Part shown: positions 9,301-15,000 of the stretch, in pieces
Layout of the letters: every line of letters begins with the position of its first letter
How positions within the stretch are numbered: the stretch's first letter is position 1
Source: a virus
Length of the DNA stretch: 21,918 nucleotides
IMG/VR virus record: IMGVR_UViG_3300013130_001731
Span: 1-21,918 of that record
Reading direction: 5' to 3' (one strand)
Notes under the pieces: model-generated
What the model was told of the DNA's origin: nothing
The model's input: the letters and a program-made list of their open reading frames with translations, nothing else
Database searches by the model: none
Made by a program: the position numbers and the translations under genes

Positions 9301-10462
9301 TTTTATCGCTGTATTCGCCGCATTTGTCGTAGAACCACTGTGCAATCTCTTTCCCATAGAGTGAAACTCTTGTTTGTGAAGCCTCGGGGTAAAAATTAAC
9401 CGTAGGTTTATTCGATGTCGGGAATTCTTGGGACAATAATTCTTCACACTTAAATGCGAGGGTATCCCTTTCATTGTGTGAAAAATTGAATATCACGCCG
9501 TTTCTTTTTCCCTGTCGTTTATCATAACTACCTTCAGCAAGGAATAATCCGATAAGAAAAGCCTGTCCATCAGTAATATATTCTTTTTCTTTTTCGCAGA
9601 GATATCTCGGTTCAATAAGAAAATCACCTTCTTGTATCTCATTGGCTTTTATTTTCTGGATATACTGGTGCTGTATTTTTTCACCTCGTGTGTTATGTCC
9701 TTTTACAAATCTTCTCTGGAATGTTTTTACTGTTATTCTACTGTCTTTTTTCTCTGGTAGTTCCTCACCACATCCACAGGCACAAATATTAGGAAGTCTA
9801 TAAACAAACAAATTGTGATATGATGTGCAAACGAGCGGTTGTTTAATCCCTTGAGCCTGTATCGACAGCATAGGGTAGGAATATCCCCTTTGCCTTATTC
9901 CAAGTACCTTCCTAATGTTTCCACGTCCAGATATGACATAATCACCATCTTCTATGTCGCAAATATTTTTTTCCGTTCCATCAGACATTAATACAGGAGC
10001 ATCGCCAGGAAAGCATCCGACGATGTATCCTTCTTCAATGCCTCTGGCTAATTTCGGATAGGCGACTTTATCTACGCGGGCAATAATGAAAATGCCGCCT
10101 GCAGCCTCGTCATACCACGAATGAACCACATCACCTTTTGCCTTCTCTACGTCATCATTTTGGTGATTTGTAAAGATAGGTACGCCAGTAAATGTCGGGG
10201 AAGCGAGACGAAGTTGTTCGGCGCTGAAAGAGTCGCCGTTGTCGTTAGGCTCATCTTTTTTGATGGCGAAGATTTTCACGAAAAGGTGGTCAGGATACTT
10301 CGTCACTGCCGTGTTCAGGTCGAACCCGCCTAAATCCGAATCCTTAGTAGTCTGGGCAACTTTGATGTTGTCCATATTGAAGATAGTCCATGACTCAGGC
10401 TTATTGAGAGCCTGAACGGGAACGTGGTCAAGACTAATTGTTGCGGTCTTAAGAAATGCCAT
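3320..10462 (-). CDS. Giant prohead protease-scaffold polyprotein (2380 aa) with intein
   Basis: The ATG at 10462 follows AGGA and overlaps the stop of the 89-aa gene by 14 bases; the frame is open further upstream but has no better start. Residues 1-149 and 538-650 form a prohead protease-like domain split by an intein. His100 (IFTNH) and Ser539 (TSMGCSVEY) fit the His and Ser of S78/S80-type prohead proteases. Cys/His clusters follow (CSVC...YCSH, CPIC, CHTC...C). Then come a coiled coil (about 645-735), a Pro/Ala linker, six I-T-E motifs (918-1048), a helical region (1055-1260), an acidic stretch, a Gly-rich segment around a zinc-ribbon-like CPVC...CNNEEC (1424-1446), Cys-containing helical regions to about 1757, long Pro/Ala/Glu-rich disorder, an acidic Glu/Lys run (1957-1996), I-G-K-E repeats (2058-2265) and a helical tail. 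Protease-scaffold fusions are known in phages and herpesviruses, but this length is extreme. It may be processed into several core proteins. Confidence 0.75.
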   Translation of the reverse strand: MAFLKTATISLDHVPVQALNKPESWTIFNMDNIKVAQTTKDSDLGGFDLNTAVTKYPDHLFVKIFAIKKDEPNDNGDSFSAEQLRLASPTFTGVPIFTNHQNDDVEKAKGDVVHSWYDEAAGGIFIIARVDKVAYPKLARGIEEGYIVGCFPGDAPVLMSDGTEKNICDIEDGDYVISGRGNIRKVLGIRQRGYSYPMLSIQAQGIKQPLVCTSYHNLFVYRLPNICACGCGEELPEKKDSRITVKTFQRRFVKGHNTRGEKIQHQYIQKIKANEIQEGDFLIEPRYLCEKEKEYITDGQAFLIGLFLAEGSYDKRQGKRNGVIFNFSHNERDTLAFKCEELLSQEFPTSNKPTVNFYPEASQTRVSLYGKEIAQWFYDKCGEYSDKKKLNQRLMDLTTDQTSSLIAGFMEGDGYNVKSKSYGFGIVSAGLASQLRILLSKIGIRTGYRIRKNTGTWGYKPVHEVIFGLTTSQALREKLIYKQAKINEVGPARWHSTKDIVLRPVKKIEEVDFNGTVYDIEVEEDHSYCVNHLAVSNTSMGCSVEYSICSVCHRKAHNQSEYCSHIKNQKNRKVSGAYKCEYHKSGVSDLDETCPICGSTKDDVKSFKLSDYPVFEHNYGLKFVENSFVVNPACHTCGVTCILHVPEVTKKLGQLRQSIEKLSEKIQTDDTQMKKTAGVKELQLLKQSMDDLEKVAKSMFAQKDQVSVEYISDIVKIIAQIQESTDELMEMGYGNLVSPNVLEGASPAPMQPVSTFPKAPAPITPSPEAAGSSQVQDLGGMGTMTLPKISSNKIKDFSGGHANIQRKVSEIVDSVKRLARSKKMITKSFTALENPNDPNSRQAIIAHAEDGVSVTIARGDTILKYAHISQFPENIQKLIREKPEEAFIEIFKENFVKENNGPMTTDNTLKTAAGKENLDIITEKQLMKQDIDLHPRTGETYKGITESNEQIGKGKEDVNDTTSSSPQVRQGTYDVITEGQLATAVDDCIIRFNNTPDVITEKQWTETSRAVGAKVSEDYTKVITEAQLRDLLSNHSFVTPDVITEGQLKADKRPSGIKRWAMAEYPKTLIKIAEKAIAETIAKYHKSPDEIRKVLASLEDNKNAKDKFVYLALINALPHKREDLTRIAAKVAYFTKLASKDVEPTTVDSLIFSIAANAETGLKAEDVIDAVSTVIRNKTAMARVDAKVKEIIDGMSVAVGMDNVVDKRAAFEQAISDLEKPEDGRYQIRATLEDLGIKKAADIQSNKGKFIASVNKFAQEQIEGEIGTPVATVTMDIKVYDDGTVIIDAKEAGEGDEGVGEDDLDFGGEPEVGPEATGDELEGPVEDIVNMDGQPEGPGEKPCSFASRDAVVKKAAAMNKTAQFGGEFGGQGGLGSGPGAGATMPQAPGAAAQQPPVESFNLPEDEGMGGDDDTMEPAPPGTICPVCGTDDVDVVAGRGKCNNEECGAEFVYKVHIDVTKWPGMIPETKEQGAEEGGKVGAGEGFEMPGAGGAPGGAPGAAGGGADMGGMGGGGMSQVAAMTLITPKMMQKLAEKKVKLGTISPATGKANTLEVGKNEYICLDTGTKYKVEFATDREGKRIYAQWSWQPRVASLDCPSCQRAKESFIQSLAKVNVTQQAFDAMDVIEKTKVINQMRQAGALAMVKTAAKTGNIIGDYKVAYGGYGEKFPMEACREKLARRYGEDALAISGPCEGQKLIDCVCQQLKNAGVYTTKIALKVADAWSDKSGSEECIEDRVREGMGLNQAATVCEFLKVALAGPDDMFADELGTATTSDMPEGPGGPGGAPIEEAPPTDGIGQDDPFDGGEMITIELPKDIAVQVSEAVEKATGEGAISPEATPAEGAPADAVPMEAPAETPPVEGTPAEATKPVEMTPPMDSVSQGNANGDGSMKSVIEPTAAPAGAAQMGGETKKPAAEPGKGVTVEIKPTGGDAAPVDPVTPDETPAHENAETPVQEKSEEKEEKEEGEIGGESEQKENEPKDENESFKEGDDDEEEGYGFAEASVMNSSFGKVNKISLDLSKVQAVINKSAQSATVDVKKVQDTKEIGSYTGGENAGAIGKENPPKSAKPDVPRSQATIGKEPSDLNPKDKPLPEIPSGSAEIGKEKELGFTGGDHSMTGGDKGQGKTDTAMTAEEMQKEAELDEVASMRGIHSTRSRIDSLVNRIKAAQKKINDAKPVADDKDIQPVQNGSTIGKEPKFDAKGPENTKSEGTYIGHEKEVVGDKPDAPKDQPSIPADKQLIGQEGEQIAPEKQENIKGTVIANESSDTKQSEAEAFRVAGRMVEAGLIEPKELKTKVDQLKSYKPAQIADYEKIVFASKKGLDTVSEGVSQPVIINANSSVSDANQTLAEKLSSMMTLGRQNAEADKLPDASLKRTFRK
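3668..4291 (-). repeat. I-G-K-E short-motif repeats in polyprotein tail
   Basis: Residues 2058-2265 of the polyprotein hold seven copies of an I-[GA]-x-E core: AIGKE (2058), TIGKE (2078), EIGKE (2102), TIGKE (2193), YIGHE (2214), LIGQE (2241) and VIANE (2261). They sit in disordered, Pro/Lys/Asp-rich sequence. Copies of TGG[ED] (YTGGEN, FTGGDH, MTGGDK) are interspersed. Irregular spacing argues for repeated linear motifs and not a folded tandem domain. Possible roles are protease cleavage sites or docking motifs for capsid or scaffold partners. Confidence 0.7.
7319..7711 (-). repeat. Six I-T-E motifs, candidate prohead cleavage sites
   Basis: Residues 918-1048 contain DIITEKQL (919), KGITESN (942), DVITEGQL (974), DVITEKQW (997), KVITEAQL (1021) and DVITEGQL (1041), spaced 20-32 residues apart in polar linker sequence. 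The core matches the (I/L)-x-E consensus after which the T4 prohead protease cuts. Here the motifs lie in the same polypeptide as a protease domain, so self-processing is an attractive reading. They may instead be conserved binding motifs of the scaffold. Confidence 0.7.
8852..10015 (-). other. Intein with LAGLIDADG endonuclease in the prohead protease
   Basis: A 388-aa intein occupies precursor residues 150-537, from CFPGDAPVLM to HLAVSN, and is followed by Thr538. Block A begins with Cys1 and block B contains TSYH (a TxxH motif). Two dodecapeptide motifs, LIGLFLAEG (intein 154-162) and LIAGFMEGDG (256-265), mark a LAGLIDADG homing endonuclease. Block F is seen as GTVYDIEVEEDHSYCV. The residue before the terminal Asn is Ser and not the usual His. 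A CACGC...GHN element near intein residues 78-107 looks like an added zinc-binding piece. The insertion is directly before the probable catalytic serine of the protease, so activity should require splicing. The DNA looks richer in A+T than its flanks. Confidence 0.92.
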
Positions 10463-10718
10463 GTTTTTCCTTTTTTGTATTCTGAGCGTATGTCTCGCTG
10501 AACTCGTATTGTTCCCGAGTCCAAGGTCGCTGCATCTGGAACGAAAGGTGTTGCCATTCTTTTGACACCAGGCTTTTCTGTTCCGGAGTAAGCGGGAGGT
10601 CAAGTATGCCGTCCTGGTTCTGAATAGTAAGCGTCTCACCGTCGAAGCTGATTTGGCCTTGAACAGGAGCGGCAATTTGAGCCGTTTTCTTGCGGGCTGC
10701 GATAATAAGTTTAGGCAT
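10449..10718 (-). CDS. Small unknown head-module protein, 89 aa
   Basis: The ATG at 10718 lies one base after the stop of the previous gene, with AGGAGG six bases upstream, so its translation is coupled to the 258-aa gene. The frame extends further upstream, but the ribosome site decides this start. The protein begins MPKLIIAARKKTAQIAAP, carrying a KTAQ motif at 11-14. A small beta-rich segment follows (GQISFDGETLTIQNQDGILDLPLT, shown here as one continuous hairpin-like region about 19-42). The C-terminus is charged and helical. No known family is recognised. It overlaps the start of the protease polyprotein by 14 bases, so the two are made together, which suggests a partner in head assembly. 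The coding call is good and the function is unknown. Confidence 0.7.
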   Translation of the reverse strand: MPKLIIAARKKTAQIAAPVQGQISFDGETLTIQNQDGILDLPLTPEQKSLVSKEWQHLSFQMQRPWTREQYEFSETYAQNTKKEKHGIS

Positions 10719-10719
10719 G

Positions 10720-11496
10720 TTATCCTCCTGCAATCTCGACGGGTCGAGCTCGGTCACCGCCAGACTGGTTCATCTGCTGGGTCATGGTATTGGCGGGAGC
10801 GCTGGGATTATTGGTGTCCCATAAATTTTCCCGGCTCGCAGCGTTCTCGTTTATGCCGTTGTCTTTGAAAATAACAGGGATGTCAGTGGGATTGACGACA
10901 AGAGGATAACGGAAGTTTCCCATGTAAACCTCGAACCGTCCAAGAACGACATTGAAGACCACGCGACCGTTCGGAATCGGGACGTTTGAATAATTTTTCG
11001 GTTCTTGCATATCGATGGTTTCGGTCCCTATCGACAGACCATCTCCTACAGACCGAGCTATCTTGGAATATTTTTTTGTGGCTATAATTTCCATGGGTTC
11101 TCCTTGAACTTGACCGGTGAGGTACGCGAGGGATTTGCAGTATTCTTTACCTTTAACGTTTATCTTGTGCCATGAGAAAGCCAATTGAGTGTTTGCGATC
11201 TGATCCCCCGGAGTAAACGCATCGGTCGTTGGGGCGTACCGGACAGGGTAGAATTTTTGTCCATCGGGCTGTGTAAATGCCATGCTATCAATGATGCCGT
11301 CGATTTCCATGCCGTTGTTTTGCAGGATTTCCTGGGCCTTACTTAACGCCATATTGTGGTTGGCGAAGTACCCGTTTTCGTCCAGGCCCGCAGCCTTCAT
11401 TTCGTCATTGGCTTTGCGCCGTACCTTTTTGTCCAGTTTTACGGGCGGTGATGCTGCATGTTTCCTGTCGTACTGTGCGGTCTTGATCACTTTCAT
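10720..11496 (-). CDS. Unknown head-module protein, 258 aa
   Basis: The start is the ATG at 11496, preceded by GAGAGGA; a TTG eight codons upstream is in frame but has no ribosome site of its own. The N-terminus MKVIKTAQYDRKH carries KTAQY at 5-9, followed by a basic segment (KLDKKVRRKANDEMK) and a helix. From about residue 65 the protein looks like a mixed alpha/beta fold, with stretches such as KFYPVRYAPTTDAFTPGD, LAFSWHKINVKGKEY and GRFEVYMGNFRYPLVVNP. The C-terminal 40 residues are Asn/Gln-rich and probably disordered. There is no signal peptide, membrane segment or recognisable catalytic motif. The position between the portal and the protease polyprotein suggests a structural or internal-head protein. 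No family is recognised. Confidence 0.75.
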   Translation of the reverse strand: MKVIKTAQYDRKHAASPPVKLDKKVRRKANDEMKAAGLDENGYFANHNMALSKAQEILQNNGMEIDGIIDSMAFTQPDGQKFYPVRYAPTTDAFTPGDQIANTQLAFSWHKINVKGKEYCKSLAYLTGQVQGEPMEIIATKKYSKIARSVGDGLSIGTETIDMQEPKNYSNVPIPNGRVVFNVVLGRFEVYMGNFRYPLVVNPTDIPVIFKDNGINENAASRENLWDTNNPSAPANTMTQQMNQSGGDRARPVEIAGG

Positions 11497-11560
11497 TTTT
11501 GGTCCTCTCAAGGTTCTCAAAAATTAAAATGCAACAACTCTCACCGAAAATCCTTTGAAA

Positions 11561-12019
11561 TTATCCCTTAACATGTCGGGGAATCTCGATGCCCTGGAGG
11601 TCCATCAGTGTGTACGGCGGGGCTTCTTTAGGAAATGGAACAGCCCATTTGTCGGAAGCGTGGCTAAACGCGGCTTTGATTGTGGAGAAATATTCTCCGC
11701 TGGGAGCATAAATTTTCTTCTCGGGGTCTTTGGGGAGCTTCTTAATTCCTGCAAAAAACATCTTTTTGAGGTCTTCAGTTTCGGCGGGGCCAACGACCAC
11801 GAAATAGTCGCTGTCCGTCGTATAGTCATGTCCTTCCCAGCGCATGTAAGACATCGCCCCCAGGTCTTTGTCGAACCTCTTTTTGAGAGGAGCGGATTTC
11901 TCACCATAGTGCTCAACCCATTTGATGCCTCGATCTTTGATGCGTTTTTTATGTTTTCCTTCTGGCCGAGCTGCTTCTTTTAGTTGGTGCCGGTATTGTG
12001 CCAGGTTAAACTTGTCCAT
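11561..12019 (-). CDS. Unknown head-module protein, 152 aa
   Basis: The ATG at 12019 is one base after the portal stop, and the ribosome site GGGA lies inside the last portal codons, so translation is coupled to the portal gene. The protein begins MDKFNLAQYRHQLKEAARPE, with a form of the FNL/AQY motif shared across this block, then a very basic stretch (KHKKRIKDRG). The rest is compact and mixed (GAMSYMRWEGHDYTTDSDYF, VVVGPAETEDLKKMFFAGIK, IYAPSGEYFSTIKAAFSHAS), ending in HVKG. No domain family is recognised and no catalytic motif is obvious. The position between portal and protease suggests a connector or internal-head component. A gap of 64 bases to the next gene contains only that gene's ribosome site and nothing else recognisable. 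Confidence 0.75.
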   Translation of the reverse strand: MDKFNLAQYRHQLKEAARPEGKHKKRIKDRGIKWVEHYGEKSAPLKKRFDKDLGAMSYMRWEGHDYTTDSDYFVVVGPAETEDLKKMFFAGIKKLPKDPEKKIYAPSGEYFSTIKAAFSHASDKWAVPFPKEAPPYTLMDLQGIEIPRHVKG

Positions 12020-12020
12020 T

Positions 12021-15000
12021 CTATGTCCCTATCAGAATTAATTGTCCCAGGTTCCCCTCTAACTCTTTTACGACAATTTTTGTTTCCTCCGGCCATGGAG
12101 AATCCTTATCGCCGGTTCGAGCAAAAGCGAGCTTAATCAACTCTTCGTTATCCTTACTATTCTCAGCCGCCTTCTTATAATCCTCCGCAGCATCCACAAT
12201 ATTCTTGTAAATCATATCCCGAACTTCTTCCGGGTTATCTGTTACCGCGTCCTCTTTAAACCGTAGGATTCTCCATCCCACATTGGCAAGCTTTTGGTCT
12301 CGGATTTGGTCCCGTTCCTGTGAATCAATCCGCTGGTGCCAAACGTTCCCGTCTGCTTCGACTCCGACCCCGATTTTGGGATAGGCAAAGTCGATCAAGA
12401 ATGGACGTTCTTCGCCAGGGACTTTTACCTGGTACTGTCCAAAAAGTTTGTACGGGACTTCAAGCTGTGTCAGTAATTTGTACATCTGCTGTTCCAACTT
12501 CGTCAGTTTAATCATTCGAGGTGGGGGAGCTTGAGCATGCTCTTGTTTCTTGTTTTTACCACGTTTGGTGATTTTCGGGGCCGCTGCAGCTGTCGCGCCC
12601 ATTCCGCCGGGTACTCCGCCAGTAGCTCCACCCATACCGCCCATCATTTCGCCACCAGGTGCTCCACCGGGAGCTCCGCCCAGGCCAACCGGAGGTGCCA
12701 TGCCGCCCTCCGGACCCATCGGTCCACCGCCACCGAGTCCACCCATGCCACCGAGTCCACCCATGCCACCCATCGGTCCACCCGCACCGCCCGCTCCACC
12801 TTTTTGTCCCATCATCATTCCGGTCGCAGAGACCATCTGCTGTTCTTCGCGAAGTCGTTGAATTTCCGTGTCATAGTCCAAATCGAGTTCTTCAAGAATG
12901 CATTGAGCACTGACAAAGCTTTTGTCGTAGCCTTGCATAAGAATTTGAATGTAGTTGGATTTGTCACGCAGCCGCATGTCATTCCACTTGATTTCAGGGT
13001 ATATGTATTCGGTGTCGCCACTGTTTTTGCTTTCTTCTTTGTCAACGAAACCTTGCATCATTGCAACCGGAAGGAAAATGTAAGCTTCCACCCATTCCTT
13101 AAGAATGTTTCGCCAATTTTCGAGTCGCCGAATAAGGCTTTCCACACCAACTTGGGCAGAGTTGTATCCTGCCATTTCGCCGTTCAACAAAGCTTGGTTC
13201 AACATCATACCGTCAAGAATTTCTTTGCCCAGTTGTTCGAGCTCTTGGGTAAGATTGTGAATTTTTCCCGTATTACCAACAATAAAAGGTCTGCCGTGAA
13301 ATCTGACAATCAACAGATTATTGGGCACAGAGAAACACCACACTTTTCCTGCGTAAGGAATACGATCAATACTGGTGACTTCTCTTTCATTTATTGATTT
13401 AATATCTGACCAATAGACTCTATATGTTTCTCCTCTTTGCTTCGTTTCGTTGCCTTTATCGAATCCTAATTTTGGCGAGAAGCCAAGCCGGAATATAATC
13501 TCACATACATCATCACCAAGTTGTTTAGACGCGGTAGTATATTTGAATTTATTGCCGTTGAGCATGGCGGCAGAATCACCATCTCCATCCATCATTGCAT
13601 CAAATAGAATTTGTAGATGTTTTTTGGGGAGATTCAAAATCCAACGAGGTATTTTCTTCCCTCTACATCCTATCCCGAATTCTTCCGCCATATATCGTGA
13701 TATCTCAACAGAATTGATTATAAATGTGTTAACAGGAACAAACCCTCTTTCGTCTTTATGTGTAGAATAAGAACTGTAAACCTTACGAACAATATTCTCA
13801 ATCTTGCCATAACAGGGTTGGTCACTTTTTTGCGTTATCCCCATTGCTTGAATCTTTTTATCTTCGGACAATCCACGGTTGCTCTCTATCTTGATGTGTC
13901 CCTCCGATAGGAAATACCCTGCAAATGTCAGAAATTCATCAAGTGACAGGTGAGATAATTTTTCTATTTTTTGATAAGGAAGGACATCGGGAGTTGCTCC
14001 ATCCCAATCTACCTGTGAAAGGAATTTGTAATGTCTTTTCATATCTTGAGACATCACGATTTCGTAGTTATGTTTCAGTGATTTACGAGTAAACATTCGG
14101 TGGTTTGGAGTAACGGGTATATTCATGCATTTACTTCTAAAGTTGTACAGACCGCCATATACATCTGAATCGTAATCATATTCATACCGTTCAATATAGT
14201 TGTGGAACTCCATTTTTCCAGTGTTAGCGTTGTAGGTTGCAAGTTTATCCGATTCTTTCACTTCCCTGTATGTTCTCCATCCGTCTGGTGTTAAAACTTG
14301 CACATTGTCATCGTCTGGAAAACAGGCACCGTACCATTCATATTCGAAGGCGTGGTGTGTGACAATGGTAAGGTTCGGGTCATTAGCAACAGCAGCGAGC
14401 TGTGAGACAACATCGGCAATAGCTGCATCATCGGCAGGACGCTCTGCATCCCCGACCTTAACGACGCGAATGGGAAGAATCAACCGTTCCGCCACAATCC
14501 AGTTGGCGGTCATAATTTTGGTTTTGTATGCGAGTACCGTAAACAATCGGCGAATCAAAGAGATACCGTAGGTTCCATAGGGGCTCGCATTGTGTTTGAG
14601 ATGACTAATGCACCGTGGGGATAGAGGGATAGGTTGTCCAGAAGCAACTAACTCGACAATTTTCGGGTCGAGGCGCTCGTAGATATGTCGCGGCTGTTTC
14701 CGCTGAACGATAGCCCGCAACTCGTCGTCGGGCATCAAGGCATAGGCCGGCTCGCCCGCAATCATGCTGTCTTGGACGACGACGAAATCGGGGTTAAGTA
14801 CACGGATTTTCCCGAAGGAACCATCAGGGTGGTTACATTGTTCGGATTTGCCATGTTCCTTGACGAAGCCTCTGCCTCCGCATTTGGGGCATTTAATTTC
14901 GAGGAATGGGAAAACGTCGCCCAGCATGAAGTATTCGTGGCTGATGTAGCTGAGCCATTTGTTCAATTCGAGTTTCTTGACGAGCTTTTCGTAATATCGC

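Noticed and set aside
10463-10675. 71-codon upstream extension of the protease polyprotein
   Set aside because: The extension overlaps the 89-aa gene in another frame, has an unrelated Arg/Ser-rich composition, and lacks a ribosome site. AGGA precedes the ATG at 10462.
11497-11520. Upstream TTG start for the 258-aa protein
   Set aside because: GAGAGGA is placed correctly for the ATG at 11496, and the eight extra codons contain that ribosome site.
12591-12812. Collagen-like or CRISPR-like repeat in the portal gene
   Set aside because: The repetition follows from Gly/Met/Pro codons in a linker. There is no Gly-x-y periodicity over a long stretch and no spacer/repeat organisation.
12531-13397. 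Plus-strand open frame of 288 codons
   Set aside because: It is antisense to the portal Gly/Met linker and neighbouring sequence and crosses the intein boundary. It has no own ribosome site or domain.
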